A DNA stretch of 64,000 nucleotides from Oscillospiraceae bacterium (lineage in GTDB: Bacteria; Bacillota; Clostridia; Oscillospirales; Oscillospiraceae): contig JAFYAU010000022.1 in NCBI GenBank assembly GCA_017540565.1, forward strand, positions 53,960-117,959. Direction: 5' to 3'. Shown in pieces: positions 51,428 through 59,676 of the stretch. Position 1 is the first letter of the stretch. The number at the start of each line of letters is the position of its first letter. The position numbers were made by a program, and so were the translations under genes. Below the pieces are notes generated by a model, which worked only from the letters and a program-made list of their open reading frames with translations, was not told the origin of the DNA and made no database searches.

Positions 51428-53062
51428 ATGACAGAAGTACTGACGGGCGCGCTCTTTGCGGAAATGGTTGCAAACGGCGCGGCGGCCATCGAGCTGCACA
51501 AGGAAGAGGTTAACGAACTCAATGTTTTCCCGGTTCCTGACGGGGATACCGGCACGAACATGAGCCTGACGATGTCCAACGGCGCCGCCGAGTGCCGGAA
51601 GAAGAAACCGGTTACACTGACACAGGCTGCCGATGCCGCTGCCGGAGGTCTCCTCCGTGGCGCGAGAGGAAACTCGGGCGTCATTCTGTCCCTGCTGTTC
51701 CGCGGTATGGCCAGATCCTTCAAGGAGAAGGAAACCGCCGATCCCGCGATGCTGGCAGCCGCCATGGCCGCAGGCGTCGAAACGGCATACAAGGCTGTCA
51801 TGAAGCCCGCCGAGGGGACGATCCTCACGGTATCCCGGCTGGCCTCTGCCGCTGCTGTGGAATGCGCCGCGACCGCCGGCGATCTCGAGACCGTCCTGAT
51901 CACCGCACTGGAGGCCGGAGAGGTTGCTCTGGCGGATACCATCAATCTGAATCCCGTGCTGAAGAAGGCCGGCGTGATCGATTCCGGAGGGAAGGGATAT
52001 CTGTATATCCTGGACGGAATGCTGAAAGCGCTGAGGGGAGAGACCATAGAAGTGACGGCGGATACCACGGTACGAGAGAAAGCGGAATTCTCCGATTTCG
52101 ATACGGAAGACATCCATTTCACATACTGCACCGAATTCATCGTTGAGAGGGAGAATCAGAAGGATCAGGATCTGCTCCGGGAATTCCTGAGCGGGATCGG
52201 AGACAGCATCGTAGTGGTGGATGACGAAGAGATCATAAAGACTCACGTCCACACCAACGAGCCCGGCAACGTTCTGACGGAGGCGCTGACCTACGGCAGC
52301 TTCCTCACGGTGAAGATCGAGAACATGAAGCAGCAGCACACCCACAAGGTCCTGGAGCAGGCGGAGGAGGAAACTCCTGCGGAGACAGCCCCTGCTGAGC
52401 CTGAAAAGGACTTCGGGATCGTATCCGTCTGTGCCGGAGATGGAATGGCGCAGATCTTCAGCGATCTCGGCGTGGACGCCATAGTCACGGGCGGCCAGAC
52501 CATGAATCCTTCCACGGAGGATATCCTGAAGCAGGTGGAGAAGATTCCCGCTGCGACCGTGTTCGTTCTCCCCAACAACAAGAACATCATAATGGCGGCC
52601 CAGCAGTGTCAGCCTCTGACGGAGAAGAAAGTCGTCGTCATCCCCACCGGAACGGTTCCGCAGGGGATCTCTGCAGCGGTTGCTTTTGACGCGTTCGAGG
52701 ATGCCGACGCCAATGAACAGGCCATGACGGAAGCGGCAAGGGCCGTCCGTACGGCACAGATCACATATGCCGCCAGGGATTCGGAGATTGACGGACAGAC
52801 GATCCGGGCGGGAGAGTACCTCTCCCTGCTGGACGGGACACTGGCCGCAAACGACGCCGATATCGCAGCGGTCGTCAGGACGACGCTGGAGAAAATCGGA
52901 CAGACGGAGCCGGAGCTCGTCACCGTCTACTACGGCGAGGACGTGACAGAAGACGACGCGGAGGCGGTAGGACAGGCTGCAGAGGAGCTGCTGCCGGAGG
53001 CGGAGGTCAGCGTGCTTCGCGGAGGACAGCCGGTCTACTACTACGTAATTTCCGCAGAGTAA
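51428..53062 (+). CDS. fakA: Fatty acid kinase subunit A (DAK2/DegV-linked kinase)
   Basis: A 544-residue protein with an N-terminal DAK2 ATP-binding domain (residues about 8-200): VNELNVFPVPDGDTGTNM with the metal-binding Asp residues, RGARGNSGVIL and KAGVIDSGGKGYL. A middle domain with the THVHTNEPG motif and a C-terminal FakA-specific domain (IVSVCAGDGM onward) follow. FakA phosphorylates fatty acids held by a FakB protein so that they can enter phospholipid synthesis. A Glu/Pro/Ala-rich linker separates the middle and last domains. It follows Asp23 directly and ends in a strong terminator. Confidence 0.93.
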   Translation: MTEVLTGALFAEMVANGAAAIELHKEEVNELNVFPVPDGDTGTNMSLTMSNGAAECRKKKPVTLTQAADAAAGGLLRGARGNSGVILSLLFRGMARSFKEKETADPAMLAAAMAAGVETAYKAVMKPAEGTILTVSRLASAAAVECAATAGDLETVLITALEAGEVALADTINLNPVLKKAGVIDSGGKGYLYILDGMLKALRGETIEVTADTTVREKAEFSDFDTEDIHFTYCTEFIVERENQKDQDLLREFLSGIGDSIVVVDDEEIIKTHVHTNEPGNVLTEALTYGSFLTVKIENMKQQHTHKVLEQAEEETPAETAPAEPEKDFGIVSVCAGDGMAQIFSDLGVDAIVTGGQTMNPSTEDILKQVEKIPAATVFVLPNNKNIIMAAQQCQPLTEKKVVVIPTGTVPQGISAAVAFDAFEDADANEQAMTEAARAVRTAQITYAARDSEIDGQTIRAGEYLSLLDGTLAANDADIAAVVRTTLEKIGQTEPELVTVYYGEDVTEDDAEAVGQAAEELLPEAEVSVLRGGQPVYYYVISAE

Positions 53063-53077
53063 TATACGGATGATCCG

Positions 53078-53107
53078 GAACGCGGCGCTCTTGCGCCGCG
53101 TTCTTTT
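53078..53107 (+). terminator. Terminator of the Asp23-fakA operon
   Basis: GAACGCGGCG (53078-53087) pairs with CGCCGCGTTC (53094-53103), followed by TTTT. Confidence 0.85.
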
Positions 53108-53133
53108 CTGCGCCGGAACCGATACCGGGCATG

Positions 53134-53161
53134 AAAAAACGCGCCGACAGTGTCGGCGCGT
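53134..53161 (-). terminator. Terminator of the reverse-strand unknown gene at 53211
   Basis: ACGCGCCGAC and GTCGGCGCGT (within 53139-53161) form the stem; on the minus strand it is followed by six T (53134-53139). Confidence 0.85.
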
Positions 53162-53210
53162 CAGATGCTTGCCCGCGGACGAAAAGAACATGCTGCTGCA
53201 GAAAGCACGG

Positions 53211-53651
53211 TCAGTCGTTCAGCGCTTTTTCAAAGAGGATCTGCAGCTCTGCGCCTTTGGCGCGGAGCTCGTCCGGAGTGGGATAACGGAGGTCTTCCGT
53301 GATATCCAGATCGGCCATGCCCAGAGCGGTGTAGACATATTTTGCGTCGCCCTTCTTCGGGAACATGTGCTTGTATTTCTTGAGATCCTTCGCCATGTGT
53401 TTCAAGGCAAAGTCACGGTGTTCTGGGAGATCGATAACGTCGTGATACCGGGAGGCCAGTTCCTTGGCTGTAAGATGGCTGATGAGCGCCATGCGGGGAT
53501 CCTCGCGGGGAAACAGTTCTTTCAGAATGGCTGTGACGGCATCTCTCTGCGGCTGTCCGTAGGGAAACGCCCACTCCTCGTATTCCTTGGCGTCGCGTTC
53601 GCGCGTCCGTTTGTTTTTGAAACTCAGCCACTGATAATCGCCGATTGCCAT
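53211..53651 (-). CDS. Conserved hypothetical cytosolic protein
   Basis: A 146-residue basic, soluble protein I cannot assign to a family. ATG 53651 follows GGAGGAG and is preferred over the longer frame. The sequence is helical and rich in Lys/Arg/Asp/Glu with a few marked aromatic motifs: GDYQWLSFKNKRTRERD at the start, WAFPYGQPQRDAV, PREDPRMALISHLTAKELA and a C-terminal LRYPTPDELRAKGAELQ helix. It has its own promoter and terminator, so it is a real, independently expressed gene. It lies divergent from a small membrane protein. Confidence 0.65.
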   Translation of the reverse strand: MAIGDYQWLSFKNKRTRERDAKEYEEWAFPYGQPQRDAVTAILKELFPREDPRMALISHLTAKELASRYHDVIDLPEHRDFALKHMAKDLKKYKHMFPKKGDAKYVYTALGMADLDITEDLRYPTPDELRAKGAELQILFEKALND

Positions 53652-53684
53652 GAATATCTCTCCTCCGATTCTTTTACTGTAAAC

Positions 53685-53714
53685 ACTATACCATACACGG
53701 ACGGACGATGTAAA
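53685..53714 (-). promoter_or_regulatory. Promoter of the reverse-strand unknown gene
   Basis: On the minus strand TTTACA (53709-53714) and TATAGT (53685-53690) are 18 bases apart, 34 bases before the ATG at 53651. Confidence 0.5.
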
Positions 53715-53752
53715 TGCAAATTGTGTACGAACTGTAAATTTCAAACTATCTG

Positions 53753-53781
53753 TTGCGTTTCCGGGGTGGCTGCGGTAAAAT
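53753..53781 (+). promoter_or_regulatory. Promoter of the small membrane protein gene
   Basis: TTGCGT (53753-53758), 17 bases, TAAAAT (53776-53781), 31 bases before the ATG at 53813. Confidence 0.55.
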
Positions 53782-53812
53782 AAAACCAGACTGAGGAATA
53801 GGAGGTTTTCGA

Positions 53813-54007
53813 ATGAAAAGCAAAACTGCCAGCATCATTAAGTTCCTGATCGTCATCGCTGTTCTTGCTGCGATCGTCGCCGCCATCTTCATTTACAAAA
53901 ATGAGATCCTGGATGCCATCGATGTCGCCAGGGAGAAGGTCTATACGCTCAAGCGCCGTTATATCAACGGCAGGGAATTCGAGGATTACGAGGACGATAT
54001 CCTTTAA
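53813..54007 (+). CDS. Small single-span membrane protein
   Basis: A 64-residue protein with one membrane helix near the N-terminus (IIKFLIVIAVLAAIVAAIFIY, about residues 8-28) and a charged, acidic C-terminal tail with a basic patch (LKRRYINGREFEDYEDDIL). TAGGAGG precedes the ATG, a promoter lies upstream and a strong terminator downstream, so it is expressed on its own. No family is recognised. The topology is most likely N-out with a cytosolic tail, given the KNEILDAIDVAREKV charges after the span. Confidence 0.7.
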   Translation: MKSKTASIIKFLIVIAVLAAIVAAIFIYKNEILDAIDVAREKVYTLKRRYINGREFEDYEDDIL

Positions 54008-54024
54008 ATACGGATCCTGAAATC

Positions 54025-54060
54025 ACAGGCGGCACGCCCGGAGGCGCGCCGCCTGTTTTT
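54025..54060 (+). terminator. Terminator of the small membrane protein gene
   Basis: ACAGGCGGC (54025-54033) pairs with GCCGCCTGT (54048-54056) with additional inner pairing, then TTTTT. It lies between convergent genes. Confidence 0.85.
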
Positions 54061-54066
54061 GTGTTC

Positions 54067-54549
54067 TCATTTGTGATAGCGTCCGCCGGTCCGGATCTGG
54101 AAGGAGCGGTACAGCTGCTCCAGCAGCATGACGCGGGCAAGATGATGGGGGAAGGTCATGGGGGACATGGACAGCCGGTAATCAGCCTCCGCCTTCAGAG
54201 AGGGATCGAGGCCGAAGGAACCCCCGATCAGAAAGACGAAGTGGGACGTTCCGGAGGTCTCAAAACGCTCAAGAAGAGAGGAGAATTCCGGGCTCGACAG
54301 GGTCTTCCCCTCGATGCAGGCCGCAATGACGGTCCCTCCCCGCGGAAGGATTTTGCGGATCTGTTCCGCCTCTTTCTTCAAACCTGCTGCGATCTCCGCG
54401 TCGGAGGGGGAGGAGGGAAGCCGGGTCTCCGGGATCTCGTCTACCAGCAGACGGCAGTACGGTCCCAGACGCTTGACGTATTCCTGAACGGCCTGAAGGT
54501 AGAAGGACTCCTTCAGTTTTCCCACGCAGATCATCTGAATGGTAACCAT
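54067..54549 (-). CDS. rlmH: 23S rRNA pseudouridine-1915 N3-methyltransferase RlmH
   Basis: A 160-residue SPOUT-class methyltransferase. ATG 54549 is six bases after GGAGGT; the GTG two codons earlier is too close to that site. The first strand IQMICVGKLKESF, the SAM-knot region FVFLIGGSFGLDPSL and the C-terminal RLSMSPMTFPHHLARVMLLEQLYRSFQI with its end at GGRYHK are all diagnostic. It methylates a pseudouridine in helix 69 of 23S rRNA. It starts just after the walJ stop, the usual gene order in Firmicutes. Confidence 0.95.
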   Translation of the reverse strand: MVTIQMICVGKLKESFYLQAVQEYVKRLGPYCRLLVDEIPETRLPSSPSDAEIAAGLKKEAEQIRKILPRGGTVIAACIEGKTLSSPEFSSLLERFETSGTSHFVFLIGGSFGLDPSLKAEADYRLSMSPMTFPHHLARVMLLEQLYRSFQIRTGGRYHK

Positions 54550-54551
54550 GT

Positions 54552-55337
54552 TCACACCTCCACAGTTTCGCCGACATGGGCTCGGGGAGCCACATATACG
54601 GAAGCCGTATGACCGGGGACTGCCCCCGCGGCGGTCAGGCCTGCTTCAACGGCGGCTCTGGCAAGCTCCGGCGTATTGTTCTCGTGGCTCAGATGAGCCA
54701 AAACGAACGAGGCGGTGCCGGTCTCATACAGCAGTCCGGCGAGACGTCCGCACACTCTGTTTGACAGATGGCCGCGGTCGGAAGCGATGCGTTTTTTCAG
54801 AACGGATGGATAAGGCCCGTATTTCAGCATTTCCGGATCGTGATTGGCCTCCAGCACGGCGGCGTTGACCCCGGCAAGGGCCTGCAGGACCTCGTCGGTC
54901 ACACAGCCGAGATCGGTCGCAAGAGCCATGGAGCGCCCGCCTGCGCTCAGCCGGTATCCGACGCTCTCCCTGACGTCGTGGGAAGTGTGGAACGCCCGGA
55001 CGGAGAAGGGACCGACGGTGAAGGGAACGCCGGACTCGATCACGCGCACGGGAATCTCTGCATCGGGGAAACGCTCAAGTATCCCTTCCGCAACGCCCTG
55101 CGGAGCGTATACGGCCACGCCTGTTTTTCTGCACAGGGAGGCGAGACCGCTGATGTGGTCGTCGTGTTCGTGGGTGACGAGGATGCCGGCAAGCCCGGCG
55201 GGTTCCGCGCCTAGAGCGGAGAGCGCAGCCAGGATCCTGCGGCAGGAGATACCGGCGTCGATGAGGATATGCTCGCCCCCTTGGCTGACGAGCGTGCTGT
55301 TGCCGGAGGAGGAACTGGCCAGAGTGGAAAAACGCAT
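54552..55337 (-). CDS. walJ: WalJ/YycJ-type metallo-beta-lactamase-fold exonuclease
   Basis: A 261-residue MBL-fold hydrolase. ATG 55337 follows AAAGGTGAT; the long frame upstream overlaps the murA terminator. Motifs: SSSSGNSTLV opening, ILIDAGIS, metal-binding THEHDDH near residue 58, FHTSHD, and NHDPEMLKYGPYP, with the late HLSHENN histidine. WalJ is thought to act as a 5' exonuclease in mismatch repair and is linked to walRK operons in other Firmicutes, which are absent here. It is followed immediately by rlmH. Confidence 0.9.
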   Translation of the reverse strand: MRFSTLASSSSGNSTLVSQGGEHILIDAGISCRRILAALSALGAEPAGLAGILVTHEHDDHISGLASLCRKTGVAVYAPQGVAEGILERFPDAEIPVRVIESGVPFTVGPFSVRAFHTSHDVRESVGYRLSAGGRSMALATDLGCVTDEVLQALAGVNAAVLEANHDPEMLKYGPYPSVLKKRIASDRGHLSNRVCGRLAGLLYETGTASFVLAHLSHENNTPELARAAVEAGLTAAGAVPGHTASVYVAPRAHVGETVEV

Positions 55338-55366
55338 GAGATCACCTTTTCCAATAATAAAGATAA

Positions 55367-55391
55367 ATGGCAGAGGGAAGCCCTCTGCCAT
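55367..55391 (-). terminator. Terminator-like hairpin after murA
   Basis: ATGGCAGAGGG (55367-55377) and CCCTCTGCCAT (55381-55391) are exact inverted repeats with a 3-base loop. On the minus strand a weak T-rich stretch (TTATCTTTATTATT) follows. Confidence 0.65.
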
Positions 55392-55410
55392 TAACGCAAA
55401 CCGGGAAAGA

Positions 55411-56712
55411 TCAGCCGACTTCGCGGGGAGAGACGGCCTCCTCATCGGGGAAGGAAACGGCCCTGATGTCCGCGCCGACGCCCTGGAGCTTTTCAATGAT
55501 GCTCTCATAGCCCCGCTCGATGTAATTCACGCCGTCGATCTCCGTAACCCCGTTGGCGCAGAGTCCGGCAATCACAAGAGCGGCGCCGGCACGAAGATCC
55601 ATCGCACGGATGGGAGCACCGGAAAGCCCTTCAACGCCTTCGATGATCGCCACGCGCCCGTCGACTTTGATCTGAGCGCCCATCTTCGTGAGCTCGTCCA
55701 CGTATTTGTACCGGTTATCCCACACGCCTTCGGTGACAACGCTGGTGCCCTGCGCGAGGCACAGCACCGTGGAGACCTGCGGCTGCATGTCCGTGGGGAA
55801 GCCGGGGTAGGGAAGCGTCTTGAAATTCGTCCTGCGGATGGGCCCGCTGCGGATCACGCGGATGGAATCCCCATTCTCAATGATGGTGACGCCCATCTCG
55901 CGCAGCTTGCCGGATATGCAGTCCATATGCTTGGGAATGACGTTCCTAATCAGAACGTCTCCGCCCGTGCCGGCGACGGCCGCCATATAGGTGCCAGCTT
56001 CGATCTGGTCGGGGATGATGGAATAGGTACCGCCGTGCAGGTGCTGCACGCCGCGGATCTTGATCACGTTGGTGCCGGCCCCGCGGATGTCCGCTCCCAT
56101 GGAATTCAGGAAGTTCGCCAAGTCGACGATGTGGGGCTCGCGCGCCGCGTTCTCGATGACCGTCTGCCCGTCGGCAAGCGCCGCGGCGAGCATGACGTTG
56201 ATCGTCGCGCCTACGGAGACGACGTCAAGATAGATGGAAGCGCCGCGCAGGCCGCCGGGAGTGGAGCACTGGATGAGCCCGCCCTGCAGCAGTTTTACGT
56301 CCGCGCCCATGGCCTCAAAGCCCTTGATGTGCTGGTCGATGGGGCGCACGCCGCCGAAATTGCATCCGCCGGGCATCGCCACCAGAGCGCTGCGGTACCG
56401 GCCGAGCATGGCGCCGATGAGATAGTAGGAGGCGCGGATCTTGCGCATCATATCGAATGTGGCCTCCGCCCTGCGGACGCCAGAGCAGTCGATCTCCATC
56501 GTGCTGCGGTTGATGGTGCGTACAGACGCACCCATTTCCTTCAGAATGTTCAGAAGCATGGTAACGTCTGAAATCTGGGGGATATTCTCGATGCGGCAGG
56601 GTCCGTCGACCATGAGGGCGGCGGGGATAATGGCAACGGCAGCGTTCTTCGCTCCGCTGATCTCGATTTCACCGTACAGCGGTTTCCCGCCGTGAACAAC
56701 GTATTTGATCAT
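55411..56712 (-). CDS. murA: UDP-N-acetylglucosamine 1-carboxyvinyltransferase MurA
   Basis: A 433-residue EPSP-synthase-fold enzyme that adds enolpyruvate to UDP-GlcNAc, the first committed step of peptidoglycan synthesis. ATG 56712 (weak AGGTGG site) gives the usual opening IKYVVHGGKPLYGEIEISGAKN with its catalytic Lys. The fosfomycin-binding Cys is present in PGGCNFGGVRPIDQH, so the enzyme should be fosfomycin-sensitive. Later motifs GFPTDMQPQ and NRYKYVDEL are standard. It has its own consensus promoter about 100 bases upstream. Confidence 0.95.
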   Translation of the reverse strand: MIKYVVHGGKPLYGEIEISGAKNAAVAIIPAALMVDGPCRIENIPQISDVTMLLNILKEMGASVRTINRSTMEIDCSGVRRAEATFDMMRKIRASYYLIGAMLGRYRSALVAMPGGCNFGGVRPIDQHIKGFEAMGADVKLLQGGLIQCSTPGGLRGASIYLDVVSVGATINVMLAAALADGQTVIENAAREPHIVDLANFLNSMGADIRGAGTNVIKIRGVQHLHGGTYSIIPDQIEAGTYMAAVAGTGGDVLIRNVIPKHMDCISGKLREMGVTIIENGDSIRVIRSGPIRRTNFKTLPYPGFPTDMQPQVSTVLCLAQGTSVVTEGVWDNRYKYVDELTKMGAQIKVDGRVAIIEGVEGLSGAPIRAMDLRAGAALVIAGLCANGVTEIDGVNYIERGYESIIEKLQGVGADIRAVSFPDEEAVSPREVG

Positions 56713-56811
56713 ACAATAAGCCACCTGACAGACAGAATCTTGAGTGACGAAACAATCATCAGAAAGGGGGCCTGCGGAACATGAACCCATACAGCAGGCT
56801 CAACCTTGACC

Positions 56812-56840
56812 AGTATACAGTATTATGTAAATTATTGCAA
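56812..56840 (-). promoter_or_regulatory. Promoter of murA
   Basis: On the minus strand TTGCAA (56835-56840), 17 bases, TATACT (56812-56817), 100 bases before the murA ATG. Confidence 0.7.
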
Positions 56841-56886
56841 GAGAAATTGTATTATTTCCGTCACTTTTTGTTCCGGGACCGTGCCT

Positions 56887-57426
56887 TCAAAGCCCGAGAT
56901 AGCGGGCGGCTTTCAGAAGGGCGAATGCGGTCTTCCCGTCGGAGATTGCGCCGGACATGACAAGATCGAGCGCCTGGGAAACGGGAAGGGTGACCGGAAC
57001 CAGGAATTCGTCCTCATCCGTATGTGGGTCGCCCTCGGACAGATCCATGGCAAGATACGCGCGGATGATCTCTCCCGAGTATCCGGGAGAGGGGAGATAA
57101 TCGCCGAGATCGATCCACTGGGAGGCCTGCAGGCCGGTCTCCTCGCCGAGTTCGCGCTCAGCTGCGTCGTAGAACGACTCTCCGGGATCGACCTTTCCCG
57201 CCGGGATCTCCAGGATGTCCCGCCCGACCGCATAACGGAACTGGCGGACCAGGACGACCGTCCCGTCCCTTTTCAGGGGAACGACGCACACGGCGCCCTG
57301 ATGCTCGAGCACCTCCCGTACGGATGTTCTGCCGTCCGGCAGGCGCACCGTGTCAGAAAAAACATGGAGCAGCTTTCCGTTGAATACCTCCCGGCGTTCC
57401 AGCCGGGTCTCGATCAGTTCGCTCAT
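56887..57426 (-). CDS. ADP-ribose pyrophosphatase-type Nudix hydrolase
   Basis: A 179-residue Nudix protein that cleaves ADP-ribose or related nucleoside diphosphates. ATG 57426 follows GGGAGGATG with good spacing, although the frame is open far upstream through the reverse of typA. The Nudix box runs from GKVDPGES to ELGEETGL (residues about 78-100) with all conserved Glu residues. The preceding domain-swapping strand VRQFRYAVGRDILEIPAG and the following YLPSPGYSGEIIRAYLA are typical of the ADP-ribose pyrophosphatase subgroup. It is divergent from typA. Confidence 0.9.
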   Translation of the reverse strand: MSELIETRLERREVFNGKLLHVFSDTVRLPDGRTSVREVLEHQGAVCVVPLKRDGTVVLVRQFRYAVGRDILEIPAGKVDPGESFYDAAERELGEETGLQASQWIDLGDYLPSPGYSGEIIRAYLAMDLSEGDPHTDEDEFLVPVTLPVSQALDLVMSGAISDGKTAFALLKAARYLGL

Positions 57427-57514
57427 ACAGCATCCTCCCATCCCGATCCGGGAATGATCATCGCGTATATTATAGGCGGCAGCGGTGGCTGCGTCAAACA
57501 TCAAAAGAAAAGGT

Positions 57515-57542
57515 TTGCAAAACCGTCTGCCATGTGTATAAT
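57515..57542 (+). promoter_or_regulatory. Promoter of typA
   Basis: TTGCAA (57515-57520), 16 bases, consensus TATAAT (57537-57542), 38 bases before the ATG. Confidence 0.7.
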
Positions 57543-57579
57543 AATATAGTTTGAATATGCATGAGACGGAAGTGGAACT

Positions 57580-59397
57580 ATGAGCAAACTGAGAAACGTA
57601 GCGATCATCGCCCACGTCGACCACGGAAAGACGACTCTTGTTGACGAGATGCTGAAGCAGTCCGGCGTCTTCCGGGAGAACCAGGCCGTGCAGGACAGGG
57701 TGATGGATTCCAACGATCTGGAGAGGGAACGCGGCATCACCATCCTCGCCAAAAACACGGCTGTCACCTACAAGGATGTCAAGATCAACATCGTGGACAC
57801 GCCGGGACACGCGGATTTCGGCGGCGAGGTGGAGCGCATCCTGAAGATGGTCAACGGCGTTATTCTGCTGGTGGATGCGGCGGAAGGAGCCATGCCCCAG
57901 ACGAGATTTGTGCTTCAGAGAGCCCTGGAACTGGGGCACCGCGTGATTGTGGTGGTCAACAAGGTGGACCGCCCGGACGCGCGCATCCACGAGGTCATCG
58001 ACGAGGTCTTGGAACTGCTTATGGATCTTGACGCGACAGACGAGCAGCTGGATTCTCCCATGCTGTTCTGCTCCGGACGCAACGGAACGGCGTCTTATTC
58101 TCCGGAAGTGCCGGGAACGGATCTCAAGCCGCTGTTCGAGACCATTCTGGAGTATATCCCGGAACCGGAGACGGACGAGACCGCGCCTTTGCAGATGCTT
58201 GTGTCCTCCGTCGACTACAACGATTACGTCGGCCGTATCGCCATCGGAAGAGTCGAGCGCGGTACGATCCGTCAGAATCAGGAGATCGTCGTGTGCAACT
58301 ACCACGGGGACCGGGAGAACAAGAAAGCCAAGGCCGTCAGCCTGTACGAATTCGACGGACTGGCCCGGGTACCGGTAACGGAGTCGACCGCGGGGAACAT
58401 CATCGCGCTTTCCGGTATCGGAGACATCACCATCGGTGATACGATCTGCGCCCCGGAGGCTGTCGAACCGCTGCCCTTCGTGAAGATCTCCGCCCCTACG
58501 ATGGAGATGACCTTCTCCGTCAATGACAGTCCCTTCGCCGGCCGTGAAGGGAAGTATGTGACCACGCGGAACATCCGGGACCGGCTGATGCGCGAGACGA
58601 TGAAGGACGTGTCCCTGCGGGTGACGGAAGTGCCCAACAGCGACAGCTTCAACGTCGCCGGGCGCGGAGAGATGCATCTTTCCATCCTCATCGAGACCAT
58701 GCGCCGCGAGAACTATGAATTCCAGGTGTCTCCTCCGAGAGTGCTGAACCGGACCATCGACGGCGTGCTGTGCGAACCTGTGGAGCGGGTGGTGTGCGAC
58801 GTGCCTGAGAACGCCGTTGGCGCTGTGATCGAGAAGCTCAGTTCTCGGAAAGGCGATTTCCTTGAAATGACGCCCATGGGGAGCAGAACGAAACTTCAGT
58901 TCCTGGTCCCGTCCCGCGGCCTTTTCGGCTACCGGAACGAATTCCTGACGGATACGCGCGGAGAGGGCATCATGAGCAGCACATTCGAAAAATACGAGCC
59001 GTACAAGGGAGAACTGTCCCGGCGCAACACGGGCAGCCTGATCGCGTTCGAGACGGGCGAGGCGGTCGCCTACGGCCTTTGGAATGCCCAGGAGAGAGGG
59101 ACCCTGTTCATCGGGCCCGGCGTGCAGGTGTATGCCGGCATGATCGTGGGCGTCTCTCCGAAATCCGAAGACATGTCCGTGAACGTGTGCAAGAAAAAGC
59201 AGCTGACCAACATGCGCGCGGCGGGCAGCGACGAGGCGCTCCGCCTTGTCCCGCCCCGGCAGATGAGCCTGGAACAGTGTCTGGAATTCCTGGCCGACGA
59301 CGAACTGCTGGAGGTCACACCGCAGAATCTGCGGATGAGAAAGAGCATCCTGGACCATGCCCTGCGCATGAAGGCCCTGAAGGGCGCCAAATCCTGA
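57580..59397 (+). CDS. typA: Ribosome-associated translational GTPase TypA/BipA
   Basis: A 605-residue GTPase of the EF-G class. G1 AHVDHGKTT, the switch [16 protein letters not shown] and G4 NKVDRPDAR are intact. EF-G-like domains III and V and the TypA-specific C-terminal domain ([33 protein letters not shown]) follow, so the protein is full length. It assists 50S assembly and stress growth. The start codon is preceded by GGAAGTGG. A GC-rich hairpin lies after the stop. Confidence 0.96.
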   Translation: MSKLRNVAIIAHVDHGKTTLVDEMLKQSGVFRENQAVQDRVMDSNDLERERGITILAKNTAVTYKDVKINIVDTPGHADFGGEVERILKMVNGVILLVDAAEGAMPQTRFVLQRALELGHRVIVVVNKVDRPDARIHEVIDEVLELLMDLDATDEQLDSPMLFCSGRNGTASYSPEVPGTDLKPLFETILEYIPEPETDETAPLQMLVSSVDYNDYVGRIAIGRVERGTIRQNQEIVVCNYHGDRENKKAKAVSLYEFDGLARVPVTESTAGNIIALSGIGDITIGDTICAPEAVEPLPFVKISAPTMEMTFSVNDSPFAGREGKYVTTRNIRDRLMRETMKDVSLRVTEVPNSDSFNVAGRGEMHLSILIETMRRENYEFQVSPPRVLNRTIDGVLCEPVERVVCDVPENAVGAVIEKLSSRKGDFLEMTPMGSRTKLQFLVPSRGLFGYRNEFLTDTRGEGIMSSTFEKYEPYKGELSRRNTGSLIAFETGEAVAYGLWNAQERGTLFIGPGVQVYAGMIVGVSPKSEDMSVNVCKKKQLTNMRAAGSDEALRLVPPRQMSLEQCLEFLADDELLEVTPQNLRMRKSILDHALRMKALKGAKS

Positions 59398-59410
59398 CAG
59401 CCGTAATGAT

Positions 59411-59440
59411 TCCGCCGGCGTCTTTGCTGACGCCGGCGGA
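59411..59440 (+). terminator. GC-rich hairpin after typA
   Basis: TCCGCCGGCGTC (59411-59422) and its exact inverted repeat 59429-59440 with loop TTTGCT. An A-run rather than a T-run follows, so termination efficiency on the plus strand is uncertain. Confidence 0.55.
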
Positions 59441-59459
59441 AAAAAGTTGAATTAACTGC

Positions 59460-59488
59460 TTGACAGGGCGGGATTAATGTGCTATTCT
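59460..59488 (+). promoter_or_regulatory. Promoter of tRNA-Ala
   Basis: Consensus TTGACA (59460-59465), 17 bases, TATTCT (59483-59488), 33 bases before the tRNA. Confidence 0.75.
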
Positions 59489-59520
59489 ACCCCAGCAGTC
59501 AAAAAACAGCATATGGATCC

Positions 59521-59596
<76 letters not shown>

Positions 59597-59598
59597 GA

Positions 59599-59632
59599 AA
59601 AGCCTTGAAACGATTTCGTTTCAAGGCTTTTT
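59599..59632 (+). terminator. Terminator of tRNA-Ala
   Basis: AAAGCCTTGAAACG (59599-59612) is an exact inverted repeat of 59617-59630 around ATTT, followed by further T. It starts three bases after the tRNA CCA. Confidence 0.88.
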
Positions 59633-59676
59633 GCTTTCTCCGGCTGATCAGATCTCCGGAAGCAGCCGGAGACTGT

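Noticed and set aside
56806..56831. A possible fifth copy of the 25-bp dyad near murA
   Set aside because: TTGAC and GTAAA occur, but the spacing is one base too long and the core does not match; the bases are better explained as the murA promoter.
56887..59358. A reverse frame of 823 codons that would fuse an antisense of typA to the Nudix protein
   Set aside because: The real Nudix gene starts at 57426 with a good ribosome binding site; the upstream part lies antisense to typA, with no motifs.
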